DNA of 50,124 nucleotides from an uncultured Alphaproteobacteria bacterium (GTDB lineage: Bacteria > Pseudomonadota > Alphaproteobacteria > VGEJ01). Made by a program: the position numbers and the translations under genes. Shown here piece after piece: positions 34,962 through 44,182 of the stretch (position 1 is the first letter of the stretch; each line of letters starts with the position of its first letter). The stretch spans positions 1-50,124 of the forward strand of contig CAJWJK010000012.1 of NCBI GenBank assembly GCA_913041535.1. Reading direction: 5' to 3'. Below the pieces are notes generated by a model. The model worked only from the letters and a program-made list of their open reading frames with translations. It was not told the origin of the DNA and did not search any database.

Positions 34962-36149
34962 ATGGGTAGAGAGGGTAAGAACCCCCAAACTACCCTGTCC
35001 GCTGTGTGGAATAACCCCGCCATACGGGCGTTAGTTGTTCAGGCTCTTGTCCTGATTGGGGTAGTCCTTCTAGGCATTTATCTAGTCGATAACACTCTTG
35101 CTAACATGAAGGCACGGGGGATCGCATCAGGTTTTGAGTTTCTGGGCCGCACCGCTGGATTCTCCATTGCTACCCACCTTATAGATTATGAGGAGGCAAA
35201 TACCTACGGGCGCGCGTTTCTGGTTGGGTTGCTTAATACACTTCTAGTGTCTGTTGTTGGAATAGTGTTTGCTACCGTTCTGGGTTTCACTATTGGCGTT
35301 GCAAGGCTATCGAACAATTGGCTGATTTCTCGACTTGCTACTTTATACATTGAAATCATCCGTAATGTCCCGCTGTTATTGCAGCTCTTCTTCTGGTACT
35401 TCGCTGTTCTTCGAAATTTGCCTGGTCCGAAAGCAAGCATTGATTTCTATGGTGTGGTGTTCCTGAATAAACGTGGTCTTTTTACGCCAAATCCAGTATT
35501 TGGGCCAGAAATTGTTTGGAGTGGCATATCACTATTAGTGGCAATAGGTTTTATTGTATGCCTTGCCTATTGGTCACGGCGTCGCCGTGATAGGAGAGGT
35601 CATTCGTTACCTGTAACGACTATCTCGATTGTGATTTTAACTGGAGTTCCAGTTATGTCACTTTGGTTTACGGATTTTCCAATCATATGGGAGCTGCCTG
35701 TACTAAAAGGTTTTAATTTTCGTGGAGGAACCACAATAATTCCTGAACTAGTAGCCCTAACCCTAGCACTTTCACTTTACACAGCTTCATTTATTGCTGA
35801 GGTTGTTCGTGCCGGAATCTTATCCGTTAATCGCGGACAATCGGAAGCCGCTTACGCTCTAGGTCTTCATCGTACCCTAACACTTAGACTGGTAGTCATC
35901 CCACAGGCGCTCCGCGTGATCATTCCACCCTTAACCAATCAATACCTTAATTTAACCAAAAACTCATCACTAGCTGCTGCAATAGCCTATCCGGACTTGG
36001 TCTTGGTATTTGCTGGTACGACGCTTATGCAAACTGGTCAAGCTGTTGAAATTATAGCTATCACAATGTCGGTATATCTGACATTAAGTCTAGCTATTGC
36101 AGCGGGTATGAATCTTTACAATCGACATATTGCTCTTGTAGAGAGATAG
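34962..36149 (+). CDS. aapQ: General L-amino acid ABC transporter permease AapQ
   Basis: A 395-residue polytopic permease of the polar amino-acid family. The conserved EAA loop is EAAYALGLHRTLTLRLVVIPQALRVI in part, and IEIIRNVPLLLQLFFWYF is the usual helix. A long periplasmic insert is typical of AapQ. The frame opens at GTG 34908, but ATG 34962, preceded by GAGG nine bases away, gives the normal length. It pairs with AapM to make the channel. Confidence 0.95.
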   Translation: MGREGKNPQTTLSAVWNNPAIRALVVQALVLIGVVLLGIYLVDNTLANMKARGIASGFEFLGRTAGFSIATHLIDYEEANTYGRAFLVGLLNTLLVSVVGIVFATVLGFTIGVARLSNNWLISRLATLYIEIIRNVPLLLQLFFWYFAVLRNLPGPKASIDFYGVVFLNKRGLFTPNPVFGPEIVWSGISLLVAIGFIVCLAYWSRRRRDRRGHSLPVTTISIVILTGVPVMSLWFTDFPIIWELPVLKGFNFRGGTTIIPELVALTLALSLYTASFIAEVVRAGILSVNRGQSEAAYALGLHRTLTLRLVVIPQALRVIIPPLTNQYLNLTKNSSLAAAIAYPDLVLVFAGTTLMQTGQAVEIIAITMSVYLTLSLAIAAGMNLYNRHIALVER

Positions 36150-36158
36150 ATATTGAGA

Positions 36159-37265
36159 ATGAGTCAATACAATTTGATCGATAATCCCAACTCAAGTAAT
36201 CGTCCTCCCGTTATCAATGTGGGAATTATTGGTTGGTTGCGGCACAATCTTTTTTCAAGCTGGACAAATACGGTGCTGACGGTTGTTGCGGCTGGAATCA
36301 TATATAGTTTATTCCCTCCCTTATTCCAGTGGGCCATTCTCGATGCCGATTGGTCTGGCGTAAGTAGAGAGTCATGCACAGGAAAGGGTGCATGTTGGGT
36401 GTTTATCAAGACGTGGTTTTGGCATCTTATTTTTGGGCTCTATCCCGTCGACGAGAGATGGAGAGTAGTTCTGGCATTCGGCATACTAATAGTGGCCTCG
36501 ATTCCACTCTTTATACCCTGGTTTAAGTATAAAGCGTTAGTTGGGGTATTTTTACTCATCGGTTTTCCAGTATTAGCCTATTTCCTGTTTGTTGGCGATA
36601 TTCTGGGAATGCCATTAGTTGAAACACCACTATGGGGTGGACTATTTCTAACGTTAGTAATCGCTGGTTGCGGAATTGTTCTATCATTACCACTAGGGAT
36701 TTTGCTTGCACTAGCACGTCGTTCTTCCATGCCTGTTTTGCGAGGGTTATCAGTAGCATTTATTGAGTTATGGAGGGGCGTGCCGCTAATCACTGTATTA
36801 TTTATGGCCTCAGTGATGTTTCCTCTTTTTCTCCCTGAAGGTGTTAATTTCGATAAACTTCTTCGAGCGTTAATTGCAGTGACGCTTTTTTCGGCAGCAT
36901 ACATGGCGGAAGTTGTTCGTGGGGGGCTTCAGGCAATACCTCGTGGGCAGTACGAAGCGGCACAATCCGTCGGTCTAAGTTATTGGAGAATGATGACATT
37001 TGTGATTCTACCTCAAGCCCTCAAACACGTTATTCCTGGAATCGTAAACTCTTTCATAGCGCTATTTAAGGACACAACATTGGTTGCGATAATTGGGTTG
37101 TTTGATTTTTTGGGCATGTTGCAGGTAGCACGGTCAGATCCGGACTGGCTGGGTTTTGCACCAGAAGGGTATGTATTTGGTGGGTTAGTATTTTGGATAT
37201 TCTGCTTCGGGATGTCTCGCTATAGTCAGTACTTGGAGAAAGAATTCCGAACGGAGAGCCAATAA
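36159..37265 (+). CDS. aapM: General L-amino acid ABC transporter permease AapM
   Basis: A 368-residue permease. Markers are [50 protein letters not shown] in part, and [22 protein letters not shown]. An N-terminal extension with a Cys-rich periplasmic stretch ([14 protein letters not shown]) is normal for AapM. The frame can start at TTG 36153; ATG 36159 is used. It overlaps aapP by one base (TAATG). Confidence 0.95.
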   Translation: MSQYNLIDNPNSSNRPPVINVGIIGWLRHNLFSSWTNTVLTVVAAGIIYSLFPPLFQWAILDADWSGVSRESCTGKGACWVFIKTWFWHLIFGLYPVDERWRVVLAFGILIVASIPLFIPWFKYKALVGVFLLIGFPVLAYFLFVGDILGMPLVETPLWGGLFLTLVIAGCGIVLSLPLGILLALARRSSMPVLRGLSVAFIELWRGVPLITVLFMASVMFPLFLPEGVNFDKLLRALIAVTLFSAAYMAEVVRGGLQAIPRGQYEAAQSVGLSYWRMMTFVILPQALKHVIPGIVNSFIALFKDTTLVAIIGLFDFLGMLQVARSDPDWLGFAPEGYVFGGLVFWIFCFGMSRYSQYLEKEFRTESQ

Positions 37266-38050
37266 TGTCATTAGAGAACGACAGATATTCCATATCTCCA
37301 CCTGATTTAGAGCAGCGATGGATGATTGAAATGTATGATGTTCACAAGTGGTTCGTCGATTTTCATGTTTTAAAACATATTAATCTTAAGGTTGATCGTG
37401 GGGAACGTATTGTTATTTGTGGGCCGTCGGGTTCGGGTAAATCAACTCTAATTCGTTGTATTAATAGGCTTGAAGAGCATCAGCGTGGCCGCATAGTGGT
37501 TGATGGGACTGAGCTGACAAATGATCTAAAGAATGTCGATGCGATCCGACGGGAGGTTGGTATCGTTTTTCAGCAGTTTAATCTATTTCCCCACCTTACT
37601 GCTGTAGAGAATTTAATGTTAGCGCCTATTTGGGTATTAAAGATGCCTAAGGCCGAGGCACGGGATCTTGCGATGAAATATTTAGAACGCGTGAGAATAC
37701 CAGAGCAGGCAGATAAATACCCTGGACAACTTTCGGGCGGTCAACAACAGAGGGTTGCGATTGCTCGCTCACTTTGTATGAGTCCAAAAATAATGCTTTT
37801 TGATGAGCCAACTTCCGCGCTTGATCCTGAAATGATAAAGGAGGTTTTAGATGTGATGGTTGGGCTTGCTGATGAGGGTATGACCATGCTTTGCGTAACT
37901 CATGAAATGGGATTTGCTCGCACGGTAGCAGATAGGATGATGTTTATGGATGGAGGGGAGATTATTGAGATTGCAGAGCCAAAGACCTTTTTCTCAAGTC
38001 CCAAAAACGAACGTACCCAGTTATTTTTAAGTCAAGTGTTAGAGCACTAG
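37265..38050 (+). CDS. aapP: General L-amino acid ABC transporter ATPase AapP
   Basis: A 261-residue ATPase. Walker A is [10 protein letters not shown]-loop is FQQFNLFPH, the signature is [15 protein letters not shown] and Walker B is [12 protein letters not shown]; the H-loop is THEMGFA. It powers AapJQM uptake. The ATG shares one base with the aapM stop. It converges with the GNAT gene, with a 23-bp gap and no clear terminator hairpin. Confidence 0.97.
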   Translation: MSLENDRYSISPPDLEQRWMIEMYDVHKWFVDFHVLKHINLKVDRGERIVICGPSGSGKSTLIRCINRLEEHQRGRIVVDGTELTNDLKNVDAIRREVGIVFQQFNLFPHLTAVENLMLAPIWVLKMPKAEARDLAMKYLERVRIPEQADKYPGQLSGGQQQRVAIARSLCMSPKIMLFDEPTSALDPEMIKEVLDVMVGLADEGMTMLCVTHEMGFARTVADRMMFMDGGEIIEIAEPKTFFSSPKNERTQLFLSQVLEH

Positions 38051-38073
38051 GACAGAAACATATTGGCATTTGC

Positions 38074-38625
38074 TTATTTTTTATCTGTGTTGGTGGATAG
38101 TTGGACAGTGCGTTGGGCATATGGTGTAAAGCCCATCTTTTGGTAGAGGGGAAGTGCTCGGGGATGATCGAGCGTGTTTGTGTTTACCCAAAAACGGGAA
38201 GGTTGGTATTCCCATGCACGGCGGACAGTCCAATTTAAGAAATAACTTCCAAGGCCACGACCAATAAATTCTGGTATAAGGCCAAAATAGCACAACTCAA
38301 TCTCAGGTTTGAATCTACGGTCAAGTTCAGCGTAGCCTGCTGGTGATCCACTTACATAGAGTACGTATATTTCGACAAGTTCGTGCTCAATAATTCGTTT
38401 CAGTTTAGAATCACTTAATTCATTTCGGTCGCTCCAATGATAAGATTTTCCAACAGTGCAGTACAAAAATCGGTAGTATGCGATCGAAGGGTGTTGAACT
38501 TGCATCAGTGCGAGTTTTATACCAGTTGGCGCGAGAAGTGGTGGTAACTGTGGCTTTTCTTGCATCTGTAGGTACGTGATTACAGCCTCTAAAGGCGTTT
38601 TCGTGCTCTTTATCTTTTTTGGCAC
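38074..38625 (-). CDS. GNAT family N-acetyltransferase
   Basis: An acetyltransferase of about 183 residues. The acetyl-CoA binding motif A is FIGRGLGSYFLNWTVRRAW, followed by NTNTLDHPRALPLYQKMGF, and PAGYAELDRRF lies before it. The family is abundant in alphaproteobacteria with an unknown acceptor. The frame is open back to an ATG at 38709 inside sseA, but the conserved domain begins well downstream. GTG 38625 (five bases after the sseA stop at 38630) or TTG 38640 are more natural starts; neither has a strong ribosome binding site. It is the last gene of the cysK-alaX-sseA run. Confidence 0.82.
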   Translation of the reverse strand: MPKKIKSTKTPLEAVITYLQMQEKPQLPPLLAPTGIKLALMQVQHPSIAYYRFLYCTVGKSYHWSDRNELSDSKLKRIIEHELVEIYVLYVSGSPAGYAELDRRFKPEIELCYFGLIPEFIGRGLGSYFLNWTVRRAWEYQPSRFWVNTNTLDHPRALPLYQKMGFTPYAQRTVQLSTNTDKK

Positions 38626-38629
38626 AGTG

Positions 38630-39481
38630 TTAACGCTCAAGGTTTTTATCTGGCAGACTTCCCCATTCAGACCAGCTTCCGTCATAGAGTGAGGTGTTAT
38701 CGATACCAAGACTATAGAGTCCGAGCGTTAGCACGGCCGCAGTGATTCCAGAACCACAACTTGTCACAACGGGCTTATTAAGATCAACACCTGCAGCCAA
38801 AAATATGGATCGTATTTTTTCTACAGGCAGGAGTGTTCCATCGCGGGCAAGCAGCCTTTCGTGGGGAAGGTTAATACTGTTCGGTATATGTCCGGACCTC
38901 ACTCCAGGTCTCACCTCTGGCTCAGTTCCTTCAAAACGACCTTTACTTCGGGCGTCAACAATATGCTCCGAGTTGTCTTCAATAGCCGCACGCACCTCTT
39001 CTATTGTGCGGACCATCCGAGTATTCTGATTACCAGCTTGGTAATCCTGTGTTGCGGGTGAACGGAACCCACTCTCTACTGGGCGCTTCTCACGTTGCCA
39101 TTTTGGGAATCCACCATCAAGTACTGATACCTTAGTGTGAGCAAAGATACGGAACATCCACCAAACACGGGCCGCGCTATATAGACCAGTGTTGTCATAC
39201 GAGATTATGTGGTCAGAATTAGAGACCCCCAAAGCGCCAACACATCGCTCAAAGTGTTGCTTGTTTGGAAGCATGTGTGGCAGAGAAACCTCGTGGTCAG
39301 AAATATCATCGATGTCAAGATACTGGGCGGTTGGAATGTGTGCTTTTAAAAAGTCCCCCTTGTTGTCACGTTTGGTAATAGGAAGAGACCAAGAGGCATC
39401 GATAATACGGATTCCTGGGTCGAATAAATGATCGTGTAGCCATGAAGTGCTAATAACGGCAGGAATTTGTGGCTTGTTCAC
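38630..39481 (-). CDS. sseA: 3-mercaptopyruvate sulfurtransferase
   Basis: A two-rhodanese-domain enzyme of about 283 residues that moves sulfur from 3-mercaptopyruvate to thiols or cyanide. The second domain holds the active-site loop CGSGITA (CGSGVTA in the family; CRKGV/T would mark thiosulfate sulfurtransferase). Domain 1 starts VISTSWLHDHLFDP. GTG 39481, with AGG about eight bases upstream, is the better start; GTG 39490 is also in frame. The gene overlaps the end of alaX, so translation is probably coupled. It fits with cysteine use in this operon. Confidence 0.94.
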   Translation of the reverse strand: MNKPQIPAVISTSWLHDHLFDPGIRIIDASWSLPITKRDNKGDFLKAHIPTAQYLDIDDISDHEVSLPHMLPNKQHFERCVGALGVSNSDHIISYDNTGLYSAARVWWMFRIFAHTKVSVLDGGFPKWQREKRPVESGFRSPATQDYQAGNQNTRMVRTIEEVRAAIEDNSEHIVDARSKGRFEGTEPEVRPGVRSGHIPNSINLPHERLLARDGTLLPVEKIRSIFLAAGVDLNKPVVTSCGSGITAAVLTLGLYSLGIDNTSLYDGSWSEWGSLPDKNLER

Positions 39482-40208
39482 TCTGCACACCTAATAGCTG
39501 GAGAGACACTCTACGATTTTGGCGGCCTTTTTTTTTGATTTTGGTAATCAACACCTCACTTATTTCGTCAGTTGAGCGTACATGCGTTCCTCCACATGGT
39601 TGAAGGTCGAGGTTCTTGATTCTAACTAATCGTATATGGCCGGCTCCTCGAGGTGGTTTAACAGCCATTGTCTTGATTAATTCTGGCTTGGCCGCCAGCT
39701 CGGCCTCATCGATAAACTCACTGGTAATAGGATGTCCAGATTCAATGAGTGCATTTAATTTATCCGTAATATGTGATTTATCCAGAATTGAGTCTGGTAT
39801 GTCAAAGTCTAGACGTCCTTTCCCATCGCTAACCTGTCCACCAGTTACAGGAAAAGGGAGTACAGCCGATAGAAGATGGAGACAACTATGCACTCGCATC
39901 AATCGATGACGTCTTGGCCAATTAATTTCAGCGATTACTTTGCTACCCACTGGCAGTTGTGGGGCATCTTGAGACGGAATATGGAGCACTCTATTGTGTT
40001 CACCGGATTTTCTTGTGTCGATAATTTCAATAGAGCAAGGTGGATCACCCGCCTTGCTCAACATTCCAGTATCACCGGGTTGGCCGCCCCCCATCGGGTA
40101 AAATACTGTCTGATTAAGCTCGATTCCATCGGTGGTATGGTTAATAACTGTGGCATCGCAACTTTTTGTATATGCATCGTGTTGATAAATAAGGTCAGTC
40201 ATGTTCAT
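39450..40208 (-). CDS. Alanyl-tRNA editing protein AlaX
   Basis: A 252-residue free-standing editing domain that hydrolyses mischarged seryl- or glycyl-tRNA(Ala). The zinc ligands are in RVHSCLHLLSAV (HxxxH) and the PCGGTHV motif (CxxxH). The N-terminal FYPMGGGQPGDTG motif is also present, as in the longer AlaX form. Its ATG at 40208 overlaps the cysK end by 14 bases. Why editing is linked to cysteine genes is not obvious; it may guard against amino acids whose pools vary with serine and cysteine metabolism. Confidence 0.94.
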   Translation of the reverse strand: MNMTDLIYQHDAYTKSCDATVINHTTDGIELNQTVFYPMGGGQPGDTGMLSKAGDPPCSIEIIDTRKSGEHNRVLHIPSQDAPQLPVGSKVIAEINWPRRHRLMRVHSCLHLLSAVLPFPVTGGQVSDGKGRLDFDIPDSILDKSHITDKLNALIESGHPITSEFIDEAELAAKPELIKTMAVKPPRGAGHIRLVRIKNLDLQPCGGTHVRSTDEISEVLITKIKKKGRQNRRVSLQLLGVQSEQATNSCRY

Positions 40209-41214
40209 CTGTTCTCAACCAATTTGGGTAAGGCAGTCTTTTGTTTGATAGGAACTCGGGGTTAAATATTTTGCTTTGGTATCGGGTTCCTAGATCACAG
40301 AGAATTGTGACGATGGTGTGGCCTGGGCCTAACGTTTGGGCAAGTCTTATTGCTGATGCGATATTGATACCACTAGATCCTCCTAGGCATAGGCCTTCAT
40401 CGCGTAATAGGTCAAAAATAATTGGCAAGGCTTCTTGATCAGGTATTTCAAAGGCTTGATCAATTTCTACAGAGTCAAGATTTTTTGTCACTCTAGATTG
40501 TCCTATTCCTTCCATAATTGAATCGCCATTAGATTCCAATTGTCCACTAGTATAATAGCTATACAGGGATGCTCCCATCGGGTCAGCTAAAGCAATAACA
40601 ATATTCTTTCTTTGCTCTTTCAGATACATGCTAACACCACCGATCGTACCGCCGGTGCCAACAGAGCAGGTAAAACCATCAATTTCACCTTGGGTTTGTC
40701 GCCAAATTTCGGGTCCGGTTCCCTCCAGATGTGCGCGGCGGTTAGCAATATTGTCAAACTGATTAGCCCAAATAGCGCCATTCGGTTCTGTTTCATTGAG
40801 CTTCTCTGCTAGGCGGCCCGAGTATCTAATGTAATTATTTTGATCATCATAAGGTGCTGCGGGCACAGTAATCACTTCCGCACCGCACAGCTGCAGCATC
40901 TCAATTTTTTCTTGGCTTTGGGTTTCTGGTATAACTATAACAGTTCGGTAGCCTAGCGCATTGCCGACTAACGTTAGGCCAATACCAGTATTACCAGCGG
41001 TGCCTTCGACAATCGTACCACCGGGTCGAAGAAGGCCTTTTTCCTCTGCATCCCTCACAATATAAAGCGCTGCACGATCTTTGACGGAACCACCCGGATT
41101 CATAAATTCCGCCTTGCCGTAGATCTCGCATTTAGTTTCTTCGGATATCCTAGGTAGTCTGATAAGCGGTGTATTACCGATGGTATCGCAAAGGCCGTTT
41201 CTAATTTCTAACAT
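40195..41214 (-). CDS. cysK: Cysteine synthase A (O-acetylserine sulfhydrylase)
   Basis: A 339-residue PLP enzyme that makes cysteine from O-acetylserine and sulfide. The PLP lysine is in GGSVKDRAA, the cofactor Asn loop is EGTAGNTGIGL, and the phosphate-binding Gly run is SVGTGGTIGGVS. The frame is open to 41295 but ATG 41214 (MLEIRNGLCDTIGNTPL) is the homologous start. It differs slightly from enteric CysK near the C-terminus, as expected for the alphaproteobacterial cysteine synthase branch that is also called a cystathionine beta-synthase-like enzyme in some genomes. It heads the run with alaX, sseA and the GNAT gene. A 22-bp dyad lies 87 bp upstream. Confidence 0.92.
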   Translation of the reverse strand: MLEIRNGLCDTIGNTPLIRLPRISEETKCEIYGKAEFMNPGGSVKDRAALYIVRDAEEKGLLRPGGTIVEGTAGNTGIGLTLVGNALGYRTVIVIPETQSQEKIEMLQLCGAEVITVPAAPYDDQNNYIRYSGRLAEKLNETEPNGAIWANQFDNIANRRAHLEGTGPEIWRQTQGEIDGFTCSVGTGGTIGGVSMYLKEQRKNIVIALADPMGASLYSYYTSGQLESNGDSIMEGIGQSRVTKNLDSVEIDQAFEIPDQEALPIIFDLLRDEGLCLGGSSGINIASAIRLAQTLGPGHTIVTILCDLGTRYQSKIFNPEFLSNKRLPYPNWLRTDEHD

Positions 41215-41300
41215 GTTTACAATTAATCCTGAAAAAAATCTGGCACCACAAATCATACAGCAGTAAGTATATAGTCTAAATATTACTTGTATCACCCTTG

Positions 41301-41322
41301 TTAACTATTCAATCATAGTTAA
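41301..41322. promoter_or_regulatory. 22-bp dyad upstream of cysK, candidate operator
   Basis: TTAACTAT and ATAGTTAA form a perfect 8-bp inverted repeat with a 6-base spacer, 87 bp upstream of the cysK ATG. The size and the spacing fit a LysR-type or similar dimeric regulator. The region 41215-41450 between cysK and hspQ contains no gene. Confidence 0.45.
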
Positions 41323-41450
41323 TGTAAAAGTGTGCAGTCCACTTTACCGTCACGATGCCAGTATTTGGGTAACTGAGTATTTTCTTTGGAACAATATGGC
41401 GAGGGATTCGTGTGCTGGACGTCAAAGAGAAATGAGTGCGCGGGGAGTTT

Positions 41451-41768
41451 TTAGATTTTCTCCAATCGGGATAGGTATCGACCTTTGCTCAGTGAGCAAA
41501 AGAAATGCTTTAATGCTGGGTGGTTAATTGGGGCACTACTGGTATCGGAGGTTAAATGTTGCTCCGATACATAGGTCGAATGAGATTGTCCATCGGGGAG
41601 GATGTGGTACCAGGGTTTATCTTTTGGTGGTTTTGATTTTGCTACCTCATCATACCATTGATCGCTTCCACAGAAGTTCCCATCAACGTCGAAGATGACG
41701 CCCCTATATTGGTACTTCAAGTGATAAACTAGGTCACCGATCGCAAATTTGACTTCAACGTGGGTCAA
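41451..41768 (-). CDS. hspQ: Heat shock protein HspQ (YccV-like)
   Basis: A 105-residue protein of the YccV/HspQ family, a Lon adaptor that also binds hemimethylated DNA in vitro. KFAIGDLVYHLKYQYRGVIFDVD is the entry segment in part, PWYHILPDGQSHSTYVSEQHL is the diagnostic core. It stands alone; the ATG is at 41768 and the SDR gene diverges 114 bp away. Confidence 0.93.
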   Translation of the reverse strand: MTHVEVKFAIGDLVYHLKYQYRGVIFDVDGNFCGSDQWYDEVAKSKPPKDKPWYHILPDGQSHSTYVSEQHLTSDTSSAPINHPALKHFFCSLSKGRYLSRLEKI

Positions 41769-41882
41769 CGTTTAATGCCTATCAACTGTAATGTACAAAG
41801 CATAACATAATGATGTGTATGGAGCCTTTTTTGCAATAAATGGATACAGCTATTTCTGCATAATTCAGTTGGGAGAATTTTC

Positions 41883-42629
41883 ATGGCCAACTATGATTTT
41901 TCGGACAAAGTTTTGGTGCTTACTGGGTCGAGTGGGGGCATAGGTCGTGCTACGGCCAAATACTTCTACGACTGTGGTGCAAAGTTAGTGCTTTCGTATA
42001 GGAATGATGAAAAGATAAAAGAGTTTGTTCGGGAGTTTGATCCAAATAGCAGTCGGAGTTTACTTTCACAAGTAGACCTTACTTCATCGTCTGAATGTAA
42101 TCGTTTTGCATCAGCATGCAAAGAGCGATTTGGACACGCAGACTTCCTTGTTAATAACGCGGCTGTACTTCGAATGGCCCCCGTATCAACGATGAGTGAT
42201 GAGATCTGGCGCGAGGTTGTAGCTGCCAACCTTGATAGCGTTTTCTTTATGTGCAGAGCGTTTCTCCCTATCCTTAAGGATGGCGGGGCAATAGTTAATA
42301 TTGCATCAACCGCTGCACATCGTGGTGCTATTGACCATTCAGCCTATGCTGCTACGAAAGCTGGTGTGCTAACATTTAGTCGCAGTTTGGCACGAGAAGA
42401 GGCCCCTCGGATTCGCTGTAATGGACTGTCTCCAGGAATGGTAAACACAGAGATGCTTGGTGAGCTTCCTGAGGACGTACTGAAAATGTTGCGGGATGAA
42501 TCTCCGTACCAGCGACTAGCCCATCCAGAAGAAATAGCAAGTGCGATTGCCTTTTTATGCTCGGATGATTCCACGTTCATAACAGGGGAAACTCTTCACG
42601 TAAACGGAGCTTGCTACATTCCCTCATGA
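41883..42629 (+). CDS. Short-chain dehydrogenase/reductase (classical SDR)
   Basis: A 248-residue NAD(P)H-dependent oxidoreductase. The cofactor motif is TGSSGGIGRATA near 13-24, NNAA is near 89-92, the catalytic Ser lies in IASTAA and Tyr/Lys in YAATKAG near 155. The C-terminus GETLHVNGACYIPS is FabG-like. SDRs with this layout reduce keto groups; its substrate cannot be assigned. GGGAG lies before the ATG. It converges with livF. Confidence 0.9.
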   Translation: MANYDFSDKVLVLTGSSGGIGRATAKYFYDCGAKLVLSYRNDEKIKEFVREFDPNSSRSLLSQVDLTSSSECNRFASACKERFGHADFLVNNAAVLRMAPVSTMSDEIWREVVAANLDSVFFMCRAFLPILKDGGAIVNIASTAAHRGAIDHSAYAATKAGVLTFSRSLAREEAPRIRCNGLSPGMVNTEMLGELPEDVLKMLRDESPYQRLAHPEEIASAIAFLCSDDSTFITGETLHVNGACYIPS

Positions 42630-42666
42630 GGTATGTTTCAGGATGGGAAGATTTGAAAATGACAGA

Positions 42667-43404
42667 TTAGGATGTAGTGCCTTGGGAGGTTGACTCTTGC
42701 TCATCAAAACCAAAATATGCGCGTTCGAGTTCAGTGTCGGTGAGGTCAGCGCTTTTACCATGTAATTCGATTTGACCCCGCCTTAATACATATATTCGGT
42801 CTGCATTTTCAAGTGCGCGGTGAGTACTTTGTTCAACCACTAGAAGCGTTATGCCTTGATCACGGAGAGCATGAAGAATGCTATAAACCGTATCCACAAT
42901 AATAGGAGCTAAACCCAGAGAAGGCTCATCAAGCAGTATTATCTGTGGTCGTGTCATTAAAGCTCTGGCAATTACGAGCTGTTGCTGTTCGCCACCGGAA
43001 AGTTTGCCGCCAGGCGTTTTCAGTCTTCCCGAGAGAAACGGAAAATGTTGAAGCATTTCCTCAAAGTCACTTTCGATTTGATCTCTGTCTTTGCGCACGG
43101 CCGTGCCTAGGCGAATATTCTCTTCCACTGTTAGTTGAGTAAAGACGTGTCGACCTTCAGGAACGAGTGAGATTCCCATGCGGGCAATATTCTCAGGAGA
43201 GCGACCAACAACTGAATTGTCACCAAGCCGAATGGAACCTTCTGTTGGAGCTTGTGTTCCAGCAATTGTGGACAAGGTTGTTGATTTTCCAGCCCCGTTG
43301 GGGCCAACGACGCATACGATTTCACCTTCTTTAACATCTAGAGACACGCCGCGAACGGCAGGGGTGCGACCGTAATGGACATGAAGGTTTTCAACTTCGA
43401 GCAC
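42667..43404 (-). CDS. livF: Branched-chain amino acid ABC transporter ATPase LivF
   Basis: A 245-residue ATPase. Walker A is GPNGAGKST, signature LSGGEQQQLVIARAL, Walker B ILLDEPSLGLAP, and the LivF-typical VYVLRRGQIELHGKS-like end (read as IYVLRRGQIELHGKS). It starts at GTG 43404 with GGAG upstream, three bases after the livG stop. It is the last gene of livHMGF. Confidence 0.96.
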   Translation of the reverse strand: MLEVENLHVHYGRTPAVRGVSLDVKEGEIVCVVGPNGAGKSTTLSTIAGTQAPTEGSIRLGDNSVVGRSPENIARMGISLVPEGRHVFTQLTVEENIRLGTAVRKDRDQIESDFEEMLQHFPFLSGRLKTPGGKLSGGEQQQLVIARALMTRPQIILLDEPSLGLAPIIVDTVYSILHALRDQGITLLVVEQSTHRALENADRIYVLRRGQIELHGKSADLTDTELERAYFGFDEQESTSQGTTS

Positions 43405-43407
43405 TTT

Positions 43408-44172
43408 TCACTCCGTTTTAGATCCTAAATAGGCGCGAATAACATCTGGGTTGTTTTGGATTTCGGAAGGGCTTCCTTGGGCGATAGTTTTACCGCTATC
43501 AATGACGTGAATACGCTCACAGACTCCCATAATAACACGCATGTTATGTTCAATCAGGAGAACACCACAGCCAAAATTGCTTGGTATTTTTGAGATTATC
43601 GACATCAAGTCATCACATTCGGCATCGCTAAGACCGGCCGCTGGCTCATCCAAAAGGACAAATCTCGGTGCCATCGCAAGGGCGCGCCCAATACCGACAC
43701 GGCGTTCTTCCCCGTAAGGTAAAGTATCCGCTTGATCAAAGGCCTTATGTTCAAAGTCCATCCATTTTAAGATTTCGATAGAGCGTTTTGATGCTTCGCG
43801 ACGCCCCAGCCCCGTGCCAATGGCGGCTATTTCAAGGTTTTCTACCACCGGCAAATCTCTAAACAGGCGTACGGCTTGAAAAGTACGTGATAAACCGTTT
43901 CGCCCAAGTTTATGTGGCGTCCATCCTGTAACATCTCTCCCGCCTAGCAACACCCGTCCAGTTGTTGGTTTTTGGAAACCTGTTAAAACATTAACTAGTG
44001 TTGTTTTGCCTGCGCCATTTGGGCCGATAAGGCCAAAAACTTCACGATTGTTAATGGATAAGGTAACATCATCAATAGCTCTAAGGCCTTCAAAGTCCAC
44101 AGAAACGTCAAAAACTTCAAGCTTATCACTGCTAGCGTTTTCGGTGATTACGATAGGTGCACTGGCAGTCAC
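43408..44172 (-). CDS. livG: Branched-chain amino acid ABC transporter ATPase LivG
   Basis: An ATPase with Walker A GPNGAGKTT, signature LPYGEERRVGIGRAL and Walker B VLLDEPAAGLSDAE, and the LivG-type HNMRVIMGVCERIHVID end. The frame is open to TTG 44223 inside livM. The start chosen is GTG 44172, since TAGGAG lies seven bases before it, just past the livM stop; an ATG at 44196 overlaps livM and lacks a ribosome binding site. This gives 254 residues, the family's usual length. Confidence 0.93.
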   Translation of the reverse strand: MTASAPIVITENASSDKLEVFDVSVDFEGLRAIDDVTLSINNREVFGLIGPNGAGKTTLVNVLTGFQKPTTGRVLLGGRDVTGWTPHKLGRNGLSRTFQAVRLFRDLPVVENLEIAAIGTGLGRREASKRSIEILKWMDFEHKAFDQADTLPYGEERRVGIGRALAMAPRFVLLDEPAAGLSDAECDDLMSIISKIPSNFGCGVLLIEHNMRVIMGVCERIHVIDSGKTIAQGSPSEIQNNPDVIRAYLGSKTE

Positions 44173-44182
44173 TATAACGCTC

